A stretch of 64,000 bases of DNA from CAZUGA01 sp964619885 (GTDB taxonomy: Bacteria; Pseudomonadota; Gammaproteobacteria; Methylococcales; UBA1147): positions 1 through 64,000 of the forward strand of contig CAZUGA010000022.1 in the NCBI GenBank assembly GCA_964619885.1, read 5' to 3'. Made by a program: the position numbers and the translations under genes. Below, piece after piece: positions 34,234 through 44,395 of this stretch. The notes under the pieces were generated by a model. The model made no database searches. It saw only the letters and a program-made list of their open reading frames with translations, and was not told the origin of the DNA. Each line of letters opens with the position of its first letter. Position 1 is the first letter of the stretch.

Positions 34234-35499
34234 TTATAGAAATCTTACCATTGCATAAAACAATATAATCTGTCCGACTACAGCACCAATAATATATTTC
34301 AATTTAACACCTGAAATAAATCGCACAAAGCGATCATGTTCTTTAATCCTTAAATAACTAATCGTTAAAACACTATATAAATACGGTTGTAAAATATAAG
34401 GTCTTGAGATAAATATTATGGTAAAACATAATGCCCCTAAAGACGAAGTAGTGGCTGCTAAATCAGAACGCTCGGCATCATTATCTATTTCGTAAATAAT
34501 TCTGAAAGCGCTATAAAGTGGTATCCCCATAACTATGGTGAATAATGAAAGGCCAATAAAGCCAGTTTCTGCCAGTAAAAGGACGTAAGTATTATGTGCG
34601 GTTAAATTATGATAATCATTAAAAGTATCGGTACCTACCCCAAAAAATGGATTGGCTTTAAATAATTGAAAACCGACATACCATGCCTCTAATCTTGATT
34701 GAGTTGACGAATCGCCAGTACCAATATCATTTACACGACTGGGACCTAGTATTAGTATTAAAGCTCCGATAATACCTGCCACAATTAATCCTTTTAAACT
34801 TCTTTTTCTCAATACATAAAAAAGTCCTATGGCTACTATGGTACCAAGAATAGTACCACGTGAATTTGTGAAATAAATTGCTGCTAATGTTACAACAAGT
34901 GGTGGAATGTAGAGAATCTTATTTTGGTGAATCTTATTAAACATAAAGGGTAACACCGCAGTTAATGCCATACCCAGATCATTTGGGTCTCTAAGTATCC
35001 CCCACCATTTAGCCTGTGGCAGCAAAATTCTGTACCCATCTTCATTAATTCCCGCCCTAAACCCTGGTTTTAACCCGCCTATAGCAGTACCTGTCTCTAT
35101 TTGTATGCACGCTTGTAAAGCGATGAACGAAGTTAATAAAATCAATAAAAAAACAATGTTGTTCCATCTTGATATAGTCGTACAGGTTATAGACACCATA
35201 TAGAACCCTACAATTGTTGGCAGCATACGGTAGAAAACTGCAAAGCTGCCTCCCAACCAGCCAGTTAACACCTTGGAGAATATTAACACTATAATAAACG
35301 ATAAAAACATTAAATTGAAATTGTCTGTTTTCTCTTTGCTATCAATTTTTTTTACCGTTAAATAGTGAAAAATAATGACTATAAAAGCTATGGATCCCAA
35401 ATAAAATTGTAAGCGGTACTCGAGGAGTGGCGTAACCCAATTTTGTGGGCGCAAATAGTAGACGGTAAGATATAGCCCTAATATCAATATCTTAAACAA
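34234..35499 (-). CDS. O-antigen ligase/polymerase family membrane protein (Wzy-like)
   Basis: This 421-residue protein has about 11-12 membrane segments and the large periplasmic loop of the Wzy_C family, with the diagnostic segment FNDYHNLTAHNTYVLLLAETG. The histidine in AHN-T is the conserved residue of O-antigen ligases and related polymerases. In an EPS locus with flippase and Wzz it is most simply the polymerase joining repeat units. Ligase activity cannot be excluded from sequence. Confidence 0.8.
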   Translation of the reverse strand: MFKILILGLYLTVYYLRPQNWVTPLLEYRLQFYLGSIAFIVIIFHYLTVKKIDSKEKTDNFNLMFLSFIIVLIFSKVLTGWLGGSFAVFYRMLPTIVGFYMVSITCTTISRWNNIVFLLILLTSFIALQACIQIETGTAIGGLKPGFRAGINEDGYRILLPQAKWWGILRDPNDLGMALTAVLPFMFNKIHQNKILYIPPLVVTLAAIYFTNSRGTILGTIVAIGLFYVLRKRSLKGLIVAGIIGALILILGPSRVNDIGTGDSSTQSRLEAWYVGFQLFKANPFFGVGTDTFNDYHNLTAHNTYVLLLAETGFIGLSLFTIVMGIPLYSAFRIIYEIDNDAERSDLAATTSSLGALCFTIIFISRPYILQPYLYSVLTISYLRIKEHDRFVRFISGVKLKYIIGAVVGQIILFYAMVRFL

Positions 35500-35559
35500 A
35501 ATTTTCTACCTTTTATAAACATAAGAATATTTATACTGGCCCATAAACTCAGGTATCCA

Positions 35560-37026
35560 CTATATCGGAAGTATTCGTTTAATGATCTTGTTGATTTCAA
35601 AGCGTTCGTTGTCGTCAAGGAGACCTATAATAAAAATAAAAAATACCATTAAAAATAGATAAAAGAAAAAACATAAAGCGGGTTTTAGAATAATGTTATC
35701 TATTTCTACATATGAAACGAGTGTAATTGATATGGCGCTAATAACAATTAGTTTTATATTAAAATACAAATCGATAACCGTGATAAATTTTTTACCATTT
35801 GAGAGAATATAATAAACGTACATGCTGATGATACCGATTACATACGCATATGCAGCTCCTTGCAACGAATACAGAGAGATCATAATGTAATCGATAACTA
35901 ATGTTAATATAGACGAAATGATAGTTATGTGCATAAGGGACTTTTCTCGGTTAACCGTGATCATATAGCTATTGAATACAGCTATACTAGAAAAGAAATA
36001 TAATGAAATAATGATTACCTTGAAAACGCTAGAAGATTCGTTATATTTAATGCCGTAGATAAGAGTTATAATTTCATCACCATAACCAATTATATATGCA
36101 CTAATTGGTATCGTAAGGAATGAAACATACCTTAATGATTTCATCATTAGATAAGATTTTTGGGAATCTAAATTGGGACCTTTTTGTTTTGAGAATTTTG
36201 GTAGTAGTACATTAATAAGAATACCAGGTATTAAAGTCGATAAAGCAGAATATAAATTAAATGGTACAGAAAATAAAGCGACGGTTTCATTAGCTGCTAA
36301 AGCTTTCAAAAAAAACACTTCAGATTGTTTCATGATAAAAAATGAACACAAACTGATTATTGCTAATGGTTTAACGATGGACAACTCCTGATTCACAGAA
36401 ACATTTTCTCGCTCATCAAGAATACCGTTTTTAATAATATATTTTCTGGTATAATAGGAACTTATAAGATAAAACAAAAATGAAATAATTAAATAGATCA
36501 GAAAAAACAGTTCAAGAGGTTGCTGATACCAAACACCTATTGCAATCAACAAAAAATTTAATGTCCCAAGAATTAGGATGGTTTTCGCTACTAAATCAAA
36601 TCTTTCAGCGCCCTTTTGAACGGAATAAAGAAAAATATATTGGGCCTTAAAAAATGAACCCGCCATAAAACATAATACTATTTTAACGGGGATATCCGCA
36701 CCACGATAAAAAAATAGAAAATATAGTATTGTTGCTAATGTTAAAATGAAATTCCGAATATTTAATTTATTTCGCAACATTCTTATAGTATGACTTATGT
36801 TTTCTAGATCACCTTCATATTTAGACACTAGCCTTATTGCGGACAAAGAAATACCACTATTAACTATTATTACGACTAATGTCGTTACCGAATTAACAAA
36901 TGTATAAATTCCGTATTCACTTGTAGAAAAATACCGTGACAATAAAATTGAAATCATAAAACCAATCAAAAATTCCGCATAAACGCCAACTGTAGAATGG
37001 ATAATAGTTAGATATTTACGTTGCAT
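35560..37026 (-). CDS. polysaccharide flippase (Wzx, MOP superfamily)
   Basis: This 488-residue protein has about 12-14 hydrophobic segments. It begins MQRKYLTIIHSTVGVYAEFLIGFMISILLSR-like, that is a charged start and a first helix, then RYFSTSEYGIYTFVNS, the hallmark N-terminal segment of oligosaccharide flippases. It should move the undecaprenyl-linked repeat unit to the periplasm. It is the first gene of the AT-rich sub-block; 0.55 kb of non-coding DNA separates it from the chain-length gene upstream. Confidence 0.85.
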   Translation of the reverse strand: MQRKYLTIIHSTVGVYAEFLIGFMISILLSRYFSTSEYGIYTFVNSVTTLVVIIVNSGISLSAIRLVSKYEGDLENISHTIRMLRNKLNIRNFILTLATILYFLFFYRGADIPVKIVLCFMAGSFFKAQYIFLYSVQKGAERFDLVAKTILILGTLNFLLIAIGVWYQQPLELFFLIYLIISFLFYLISSYYTRKYIIKNGILDERENVSVNQELSIVKPLAIISLCSFFIMKQSEVFFLKALAANETVALFSVPFNLYSALSTLIPGILINVLLPKFSKQKGPNLDSQKSYLMMKSLRYVSFLTIPISAYIIGYGDEIITLIYGIKYNESSSVFKVIIISLYFFSSIAVFNSYMITVNREKSLMHITIISSILTLVIDYIMISLYSLQGAAYAYVIGIISMYVYYILSNGKKFITVIDLYFNIKLIVISAISITLVSYVEIDNIILKPALCFFFYLFLMVFFIFIIGLLDDNERFEINKIIKRILPI

Positions 37027-37575
37027 TTTGATAGGTAAATAGAATAATATATTAAGAATATGTTAATTTTAAATTATAAAATCTGGCGATACAGTTAAAA
37101 ATTGACGTCAGCAAAAGGAATTACGCACTAAAAACACGCTAATACGTTATGGATAAATTAAATACGGATGATTTGTCGGTCGATTCTTGTGCTAAGAATG
37201 CACTAAATTAAGATAACTCAAATCAATATGTAAAAATAAAAAATCTATCCTGTGTTAGAGAAAATAATTGGTATGCTTATTATAGTGAATTAAAAAATGA
37301 TTCATCCATGTACATATACTGAGTGGCTCATTAAATAATAGACGCGTCCCTTTATTCGTTAAACCCCACAAAATACGCGTAGATAATAGTAATTGATACT
37401 TTAATAAAAAAATTGATTAAATCTGATTCGAAATGCAATATGGTAGTATCGATTCAATAATCCAAAAAACTTTTCGATTTCATTCTTCACATAAACCAGG
37501 AACGGTCGTCAGATCATTATAAACAATTGCAATCTTATTATAAAAAACACGCTATAGTCTCAAAAATAGAGATAT
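37027..37575. other. AT-rich intergenic boundary of the variable EPS block
   Basis: No gene is visible. The stretch marks the change from ordinary base composition (chain-length gene and upstream) to the very AT-rich glycosyltransferase block. It likely carries a separate promoter for the flippase gene. I looked for a JUMPstart/ops element on the transcribed strand and found none. No intrinsic terminator with a clear stem and T-run is seen after the chain-length gene. Confidence 0.5.
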
Positions 37576-39135
37576 TTAACTGAATACGCCACTTAAATAT
37601 TCCGCTAAATCAAATTGCTGTATTTGAGCCAAAATTAGGCAAACATAAAAAGCTAGCAACATTGCACATGCCGCGCTGTAGGCACCGACATCTCGCCAAT
37701 TCTTAAGTGGCTGAATTGACGAAGTAAGTGTAGAAGATACTATTCCTAATATCGGATATGGCGCAATTTCGGATAACTCCTTTACGTTTGAAATTGGCGC
37801 ATTCAGTACGGCTAGAACGACTGCTCCTCCTATTCCGGCGGCCAGGGCAACTATCAAGCTAACACAAAAAAGTATTAAACGACTGGGTCCGCTGGGCAAA
37901 ACCGGGAGAACAGGTGGCTCGACTATTTCAAAACGGACGTTAGCAGTTGAACTTTTAACTTCGTCAGTTAACTCGGCAGATTCTCGTCTCTGTACAAGGC
38001 CGAGATAGGTATTTTTTATAATCGTATAATCTCTATTAACCTTCGAAAATTCCGCTTCGACTGAAGTCATTCGGTCTATTCCCACACGCAAGTCAGTTAT
38101 TAATTGATTATAGCTGTCCACCCGCTCAGATAATCCTGCGACGTCGGCTTCGGCCTTTCCCAATTCTAAAACCATATCCCTATAAGCCTCGCCGCCATCG
38201 GCCGTAGTTAAATTACTGCCGTTTGGGATTTCATCATCAACGTTTCTTCGTTTCTTTAGCACCTTTAGCTTGTCTCGAAGAACCACAACATGGGGGTGCC
38301 GATCGGTAAACCTAGTTGTTAGATCTATTAGCTGTGTCTCTATTTGATTTATCTCGTCCGCTTCCCCAATTAATCGCGCTTGTTCAGATGCGGAAACCGG
38401 CGCACCCGATTTTTCAAGTTGCATCTGTAACGCATCACGACGCTTCTGAGCTTCTCTGAGCTCGAGTCTCGCGGTTTTCAATTCCTTTCTAGCGGTATTC
38501 ATTTGAGCGAAAACCGATTCCCCTTCGGCGGGAATAGCACTAAAATTCTCGCGCTTAAAATCTTTTAACTTTGCCTCAGCGGCCTCCAGCTTTCCTTCGT
38601 ACTCTTTGATTCGAAGATCTAGGAATCGTTTCGACATCATAGAATCTTCCGATGTTGCTCCGACTGACTTTTCAATAAATATCTTCATTAAAACGTCTAC
38701 AACTTCTTTTACCTGCCTCGCGCTCCCGCCCTTGTACTGGATAGTATAGAGCTTCCCCTGATTTGTAGTTTTAACAATTACTTTTTTTGCTAGCATTTCG
38801 AGTAGTCTTTGTTCATCAATTTTATTTTTTGCCTCGAAATTTAAATCTGTTTCCCGAATGACCCGTTCAAGATTTGGACGGGCAACTAATGATCGGCGCA
38901 TTAACTGGGCCATTTCCTCGGTCATACTGTCTTGAGTGATCATACCGCCCATCAATGGTTCCAACATTGATTCACTACTCAGCTTTAATGTGGCTTTCGC
39001 TTCGTATAAATCGGGCTTGAATAATACAACGCTACAGGCAAGCAAACTTACCACAGCCATAATCCCCAACATTGGCCATCTATAACGCCTGACCGCCTCT
39101 AGACAAAATGTCAGCCGAGTAATTAATTCGTCCAC
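37576..39135 (-). CDS. Wzz-type polysaccharide chain-length determinant (XrtA-associated type)
   Basis: This 519-residue inner-membrane protein has TM1 (about 18-37), a long periplasmic region with heptad-rich coiled coil (about 160-270, for example KRFLDLRIKEYEGKLEAAEAKL), TM2 (about 428-455) with the proline-rich VEPPVLPVLPSGP before it, and a third C-terminal membrane segment (about 487-508). This layout, without a fused kinase, is that of chain-length proteins of XrtA/PEP-CTERM EPS loci. It works with the autokinase encoded 160 bp upstream to set polymer length. Confidence 0.85.
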   Translation of the reverse strand: MDELITRLTFCLEAVRRYRWPMLGIMAVVSLLACSVVLFKPDLYEAKATLKLSSESMLEPLMGGMITQDSMTEEMAQLMRRSLVARPNLERVIRETDLNFEAKNKIDEQRLLEMLAKKVIVKTTNQGKLYTIQYKGGSARQVKEVVDVLMKIFIEKSVGATSEDSMMSKRFLDLRIKEYEGKLEAAEAKLKDFKRENFSAIPAEGESVFAQMNTARKELKTARLELREAQKRRDALQMQLEKSGAPVSASEQARLIGEADEINQIETQLIDLTTRFTDRHPHVVVLRDKLKVLKKRRNVDDEIPNGSNLTTADGGEAYRDMVLELGKAEADVAGLSERVDSYNQLITDLRVGIDRMTSVEAEFSKVNRDYTIIKNTYLGLVQRRESAELTDEVKSSTANVRFEIVEPPVLPVLPSGPSRLILFCVSLIVALAAGIGGAVVLAVLNAPISNVKELSEIAPYPILGIVSSTLTSSIQPLKNWRDVGAYSAACAMLLAFYVCLILAQIQQFDLAEYLSGVFS

Positions 39136-39297
39136 AATCCCATTCTCCGATGAAATATAGGGCTGTTAACCCATTCATAAATATGCAGTTGATTGAATAT
39201 CGTCATTTTCTAGATATCCGCCGTCAAAATCCGTATAACCCGATAATTAGCAAAACAATGGCGGGCGGGCATTTTACCGCTAGATACCCCGCGCCTA

Positions 39298-40197
39298 TTA
39301 TTGAGGCGCTTCTCCGTAACCATAGTTATACCCGTAATTTTGCAGCAATCCAGCTCCGCGCTTCCCTTTGTTGATCACAAAGCCAATTACATCACACGTA
39401 TCGATCATGGAAAGCGCCTGTTTGAGACCGTGCTGAGGGGTGCGCCCCGCTTCTACGACCATAACCACCTGACCCACCTGGTTTGCAAGCACTGCCGCCT
39501 GACTGGCATTAAGAAGAGGGGGGGAATCGAAAATAACTAATCTATCTGAGTATCGACTGGAAAGCTCCATAGCTAATCGCGCCATCGCATCACTTGCCAA
39601 TATTTCCGTTGAATATCTATGTTTTTTTCCGGCGCTAATTATCGATAAATTTGGGACATCAGTTTTGTATAAAACATCCGCAAAGGTCACGGCGTTGTCT
39701 TCCAACAAATCAATTAGCCCAAGATCAGGTTCATGTCCAATGAATTCCGGAATAGACGGTTTAGCGACGTCCGCATCAACCAATAATACGGTTCTTTCTC
39801 GCTCGGCGGCCACGCTAATCGCAAGATTCATTGCAGTGAATGATTTTCCCTCACCCGGCAAACAACTTGTTATCATTACCAAATTCGGATTTTTAATACC
39901 CGACTTCGCCTCTCCAAAAGCATTTTGCAATAAGGGTCGTTTGATTCGTCTATATTCTTCCGCTAATTGGGTATCGAAATCATCCGGTAGCAACATTCCA
40001 CTATTGCTCATGCGCGCCCTATTGAACGTAATACGCAACTTGGATGACACGGCACTATCCGATTTATCAAAATGAGGAAATTTCTGCTCTACAAGTTTGT
40101 CCTTACTCCAGATTTCCGCAACTTTCTCGACATCGACTCGCGTAGGCGGTGCTTTGGAACTCCCCGTTTTTTCCATTACTTTTTCAATGATGCTCAC
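39298..40197 (-). CDS. tyrosine autokinase of EPS biosynthesis (BY-kinase)
   Basis: This 299-residue cytosolic kinase has Walker A (SCLPGEGKSF), Walker A' (LLVDADVAKP), Walker B (LVIFDSPPLL) and a short tyrosine-rich tail (NYGYNYGYG) for autophosphorylation. An N-terminal 95-residue region precedes the ATPase domain. It is of the separate-kinase type, needing the membrane Wzz protein encoded next as activator. A 15-bp palindrome lies 28 bp before the start (40226-40240). Confidence 0.9.
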   Translation of the reverse strand: MSIIEKVMEKTGSSKAPPTRVDVEKVAEIWSKDKLVEQKFPHFDKSDSAVSSKLRITFNRARMSNSGMLLPDDFDTQLAEEYRRIKRPLLQNAFGEAKSGIKNPNLVMITSCLPGEGKSFTAMNLAISVAAERERTVLLVDADVAKPSIPEFIGHEPDLGLIDLLEDNAVTFADVLYKTDVPNLSIISAGKKHRYSTEILASDAMARLAMELSSRYSDRLVIFDSPPLLNASQAAVLANQVGQVVMVVEAGRTPQHGLKQALSMIDTCDVIGFVINKGKRGAGLLQNYGYNYGYGEAPQ

Positions 40198-40618
40198 AGA
40201 AATTTCCCCTACAGAGATTCGTCAAATTCAAACTTTGAATCATTCAAACTTTTAATAATTCGTTGGTTATTTATTAATTCAACCATACATTTTTGTATAT
40301 AAGTTTCTGAGACTTGGCCAAATAAAGTTTAGCAGAAATTCAATAGGGCTAGGGCTTATCTATGGTCAAGAAAACGCGCCCATTGCGTATTTGTTGAATC
40401 GACTAACAAAGAATATGACTTTTGAGACATTTTCAGCCCCTCAAGTTCCATTTACACCGGTCCTTTAGCTTAGACGAAACCACCTACCTTGGCCATTTAT
40501 ATACAAACATCAATGAAGTATCGATTAGAATCTAAACCCCTCGCATTCGTAAAAATTACATGCTATACGATAACCCACCGAATTTAAGCAAGCTGCCCAA
40601 CCTAGGCGATAGTTCATA
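40198..40618. other. intergenic region within the EPS locus
   Basis: A 0.42-kb gap between wecB and the kinase gene, both on the minus strand, with no credible gene. It is long enough for an internal promoter and holds the palindrome at 40226-40240. Nothing else is recognised. Confidence 0.4.
40226..40240. promoter_or_regulatory. perfect palindrome before the autokinase gene
   Basis: ATTCAAA-C-TTTGAAT is a perfect 15-bp palindrome, followed closely by a further half-site CATTCAAACTTT. It lies 28 bp upstream of the kinase start on the minus strand, in operator or promoter position. No known regulator site is recognised; the sequence is AT-rich enough that chance is possible. Confidence 0.35.
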
Positions 40619-41761
40619 TTAGCCAGCAATATACCGGCGATTAATAATACTGACGATTCTACCTGCGGCCTTCCCATCCCACAATTCGGGAATATTGCCC
40701 GCCTTCCCCCCCGAAACGAGGATATCTTCTACACAAGCCGCAATTTTATCCGGATCGTTACCTACAATGGTATTAGTCCCTTGGTCCACGGTAACCGGGC
40801 GTTCTGTGTTTTGCCGTAATGTCACGCAAGGAACCCCTAGAGCAGTGGTCTCTTCCTGTAACCCACCAGAATCTGTCAACACCAACTTCGCTGAGTCCAT
40901 CAACCCTAACATCTCTAGATACGGAATCGGTGGCAGCAAATATAAATTTTTCGCCCCGTTCGTTTCTAGTAATCTCGATTGTTCTATCATTTTATTCGTA
41001 CGCGGATGTATCGAAAATATGACTGGAATTTTTTCACTAATAGATCGCAAAACGTTAATAATTTTTTCCAAAACTATCGGATCATCCACGTTCGATGGAC
41101 GATGCAGCGTCGCTACCGCATATCCTTGCTTTTCAATCCCACCCGGCATCAATTCCAACCTCTCCCGCAATACTTGGTGAAAAGGCACCGCTCGCCGCAA
41201 ATTGGCCAACAACGAATCAATCATCACATTACCAACAAAGTGAATTTTGGATTCGGTGATACCCTCACTGAGCAAATTATTCTTGGCGGAAGCCTCGGTC
41301 GTAAACAGCAAATCGGACAATTGATCTGTCAAAATCCGGTTAATCTCCTCGGGCATGTTACGATCGCGACTACGCAGTCCTGCCTCTACGTGAATCACCG
41401 GAATATGCTTTTTTACCGAAACCAAACTACAGGCGATAGTAGAATTCACGTCACCAACAACCAGTACGCAACAAGGATTAATTTCGTCCAAAACAGGTTC
41501 AAATTTGAGCATCACCTGAGCCGTTTGGACAGCATGGCTCCCCGATCCAACTTCTAAATCAACATTAGGCTCAGGAATACCCAATTGATGAAAAAAGGAA
41601 TCTTTCATTGCTTCGTCATAATGCTGACCGGTATGCACCAAATAAGGCTGCATCACGTTGTGATAGTCCGCAAATGCCGCATAGATAGGCGCGATCTTCA
41701 TAAAATTCGGTCGCGCTCCTACGACGCACAACACCGTCGGACATGATAAACCAGCAGTCAT
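40619..41761 (-). CDS. wecB: UDP-N-acetylglucosamine 2-epimerase (non-hydrolysing)
   Basis: This 380-residue enzyme interconverts UDP-GlcNAc and UDP-ManNAc. Family signatures include VVGARPNFMKIAPI at the N-terminus, VVGDVNSTIACSLV, HVEAGLRSRDRNMPEEINR and LTDSGGLQEETTALGVP, all with the expected spacing and length. Its start overlaps the stop of the ATPase gene by 4 bp (ATGA). It implies that the polymer, or its lipid-linked precursor, contains ManNAc or a derivative such as ManNAcA, though no dehydrogenase gene is present in the window. Confidence 0.92.
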   Translation of the reverse strand: MTAGLSCPTVLCVVGARPNFMKIAPIYAAFADYHNVMQPYLVHTGQHYDEAMKDSFFHQLGIPEPNVDLEVGSGSHAVQTAQVMLKFEPVLDEINPCCVLVVGDVNSTIACSLVSVKKHIPVIHVEAGLRSRDRNMPEEINRILTDQLSDLLFTTEASAKNNLLSEGITESKIHFVGNVMIDSLLANLRRAVPFHQVLRERLELMPGGIEKQGYAVATLHRPSNVDDPIVLEKIINVLRSISEKIPVIFSIHPRTNKMIEQSRLLETNGAKNLYLLPPIPYLEMLGLMDSAKLVLTDSGGLQEETTALGVPCVTLRQNTERPVTVDQGTNTIVGNDPDKIAACVEDILVSGGKAGNIPELWDGKAAGRIVSIINRRYIAG

Positions 41762-42804
41762 TTGACTTGTTCTTTACTATTTAGAGTTTCGTCATAGACA
41801 TCATCCATATCGAGCTGAATCAATATAGCTTTTCTCAATAAAGTGCGTTCTTTTTGAACGGTAAGATTCAGGTCATCGACTACTTTTTCCAATCGCAGCA
41901 CTCGTTCGTCCAGATCACCATCCCCGGTGGTCAATGATGAGCCGCTACCGTTTATCAATGAAATATTACTACTTCTATCTGATCGTTGCTGCTTCGGTGA
42001 ATCCTCCTCAATTTCCGCTATAACAGCTTTTATCGCATCCATATTAATAAAATGAAGTTCCTCTAAGAACCCATAAAGCAACAAACGATCACAAACCGAA
42101 TTTATTCTTCTCGCAACGCCATCTGTATATGAATGAATTTCGCCAAACACGTCATCACTAAACTTGGGATCGTTTTTCCACCCTGCTGTTGTCAATCGAT
42201 GGAGAACATAACCTTGTGTTTCTTTTTTTTCCAACGGCCTTAAGTGATAAGTCGCGGTAACTCGTTGGCGAACCTGATCCATGCTTTCCATCTGTAAGAG
42301 GTCACGAAACTCTTCTTGGCCTAGCAAAAAACTTTGAAATAAAGAACGACCATTCATTTCAAAATTGGACAACATCCGCAATTCTTCCAATGAGTCTTTG
42401 GGAAGATTCTGGGCTTCGTCCACAACCAAAAGAATTCTTTTACCCTCTCGAGCTTTAGATCTAAAAAAATTCTCCAATCCCTGTAGCAACGTAGCTTTAC
42501 TCCCATCATGACTCAAGCCAAATGTCGCAGCAATTATCCGTAAGGTATCGTCAGCACCAACATGGGTGGTCACCATTAATCCTGCGACGACGTTTTCGTT
42601 GCGAATCTCTTGGAACAGGGCCTTAACCAACATCGTCTTTCCAGTTCCTGGCCGACCCGTTACCACGATAAAGCCCTCACCCTGAGCCAAACCATAACGA
42701 AGATACGCCAATGCTCTCTTGTGCACCGGGCTATCGTAAAAAAATTCCGGATCGGGATTGAGTTGAAATGGCTTTTTCTGCAGCTTATAAAATGATTCGT
42801 ACAT
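41758..42804 (-). CDS. ExeA-like AAA ATPase of XrtA-type EPS locus
   Basis: This 348-residue cytosolic ATPase begins MYESFYKLQKKPFQLNPDP, the hallmark start of ExeA/GspA-like and PEP-CTERM-associated ATPases, and has Walker A (GRPGTGKTM), Walker B (LLVVDEAQNL) and a sensor/arginine region (RQRVTATYHLRPL). A C-terminal coiled-coil-like tail (about 300-340) follows. Its precise role in EPS secretion is not established. It is encoded 10 bp after the outer-membrane barrel gene and overlaps wecB. Confidence 0.88.
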   Translation of the reverse strand: MYESFYKLQKKPFQLNPDPEFFYDSPVHKRALAYLRYGLAQGEGFIVVTGRPGTGKTMLVKALFQEIRNENVVAGLMVTTHVGADDTLRIIAATFGLSHDGSKATLLQGLENFFRSKAREGKRILLVVDEAQNLPKDSLEELRMLSNFEMNGRSLFQSFLLGQEEFRDLLQMESMDQVRQRVTATYHLRPLEKKETQGYVLHRLTTAGWKNDPKFSDDVFGEIHSYTDGVARRINSVCDRLLLYGFLEELHFINMDAIKAVIAEIEEDSPKQQRSDRSSNISLINGSGSSLTTGDGDLDERVLRLEKVVDDLNLTVQKERTLLRKAILIQLDMDDVYDETLNSKEQVK

Positions 42805-42814
42805 TTGATGCCCG

Positions 42815-44395
42815 TCAAAATAGAATATTGAGTAGCGCGACTATCCGATTCTCATCATATGAAAACGTAGGATTAGATGAATCCTGTTTAATGAACCGGT
42901 ATTCTACTGATCCATTTATGTTTTTCGCGATATTGAAATAATCGCCAATATTCCTGGTTAGTCGGAATGAAACATCATAAATATTATTCCTCTGATTCAA
43001 TACTAAACCAGCAGAATTTATCGTTGTGTTTCTATTCCAAGATAGTCCTAATACCGAATTTGTTCTAGGTGTAAACCTCCAACGCCATGACACGGCAGCT
43101 CCAATTGAAGTGTCTCGAGTCAAACTTAGTTGAAATTCACGCCTGGAATGAAACAATGCCAAATTCAATGTACTTCGTCCTGTGACACCAGAAACGGATA
43201 ATTGCCCTTGTTTGCGCACGATGACTTGATTAGTCAAACTTGGCAAAGAAAGGTTACTTGATACACCGGCCACCGTGTTCGATATGGCTTGATTAAATGG
43301 GTTTTGGTTGAGAAGCAGCTGCTGAGTTGTTGTTGTATCCTCGAAATATCTAGCTTGCCAATTGGTTCGACCCGTCTGGTGACTTAATGCGGCATTCCAA
43401 ACGTCTCCAGTATTAGTACCCACGTCTGAATGCTGAAAACGAACGGACAAATTGGTTCTAATCGATGGGGCGACACGGATTTGTACATATTGCAAATTTT
43501 GTCCATAACCCCCTTCCAAACTAAATTTTTGCGTCGGTGTCCACGCGAAACCAGCCAGGTAGTAGCTACCATTCTGATTGGTGTTAGTATTTGACTGAAA
43601 GTTGTTAGATGAATTACCGAAGCTTAATATCGCTGCGTATTTACGCGTAAAGTAATATCGAATTTCGCCGTTGTAACTCCTAAATCTAACATTACCGCCT
43701 AAGGATCGATCGCTATAACTATCGTTATAGCCCAAGCGCCACCCTATGTTGGAAAACTTATAACCACTTTGCAATTGCGCATTGACTGAATAGATATTTG
43801 AAGTTCCTGTAGCCGCTGTCGATGTATTGACAAAATCATATCCCAAACGAACCACTCCATTTGCGTAACCACCGAAATAGGGCGTCCAAACGGGATTAAC
43901 ACTTGCTGTATAGACATCAGTTCTATTGGCTGTCGAATTTATATTACTCGTTGTAACTCGCCCGGTATTAACAATATTTTGTTGACTTATAGAACTCGCA
44001 GCATTGAGAAACAAGCGATTCCTGACCAGTTCCGATGCTCCCGTCGCAAACAATTGATTATGAATATTAACCCCACCGCCGCCACCTTGATTGATAATAT
44101 TCTGCATCTGATAATTAAGGTTGAGATTCGTTCGACCACCTCGGTGTTGAACCGAAATTCCTGGGTTAATTTGTGAAACAAACGCCGACTTTTCACTACC
44201 GGAAGGAGCAAGGTTAATATTGTCGGAAAACGTTTCTATGAAGTTGAGCGCTGGCGTAACATACCACTGACCCGCGTATACGGATGAATGGAAAACAAAA
44301 GCTACAACCACAGAAATAACAATCCGTATTTTAGTTCCAGAAAGCAGGCCCATGCCAATTGAACTACTGCGATTCTTATCGACCATAATATTCAA
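42815..44395 (-). CDS. outer-membrane beta-barrel protein of XrtA-type EPS locus
   Basis: This protein of about 526 residues has a signal peptide (IRIVISVVVAFVFHSSVYAG; the start could be the third-codon-later ATG). It consists of alternating strands rich in N, S, T and aromatics (for example NLNLNYQMQN, FKFSNIGWRLGYND-like, WNAALSHQTGRTNWQARY) up to a C-terminal VALLNILF. It matches the PEP-CTERM-system outer-membrane proteins by length, position and strand pattern. It probably forms or supports the outer-membrane exit for the polysaccharide. Confidence 0.8.
   Translation of the reverse strand: MNIMVDKNRSSSIGMGLLSGTKIRIVISVVVAFVFHSSVYAGQWYVTPALNFIETFSDNINLAPSGSEKSAFVSQINPGISVQHRGGRTNLNLNYQMQNIINQGGGGGVNIHNQLFATGASELVRNRLFLNAASSISQQNIVNTGRVTTSNINSTANRTDVYTASVNPVWTPYFGGYANGVVRLGYDFVNTSTAATGTSNIYSVNAQLQSGYKFSNIGWRLGYNDSYSDRSLGGNVRFRSYNGEIRYYFTRKYAAILSFGNSSNNFQSNTNTNQNGSYYLAGFAWTPTQKFSLEGGYGQNLQYVQIRVAPSIRTNLSVRFQHSDVGTNTGDVWNAALSHQTGRTNWQARYFEDTTTTQQLLLNQNPFNQAISNTVAGVSSNLSLPSLTNQVIVRKQGQLSVSGVTGRSTLNLALFHSRREFQLSLTRDTSIGAAVSWRWRFTPRTNSVLGLSWNRNTTINSAGLVLNQRNNIYDVSFRLTRNIGDYFNIAKNINGSVEYRFIKQDSSNPTFSYDENRIVALLNILF

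Noticed and set aside
37027..37575. JUMPstart/ops element before the flippase gene
   Set aside because: No GGCGGTAG-like element on the transcribed strand in this or the other EPS gaps.
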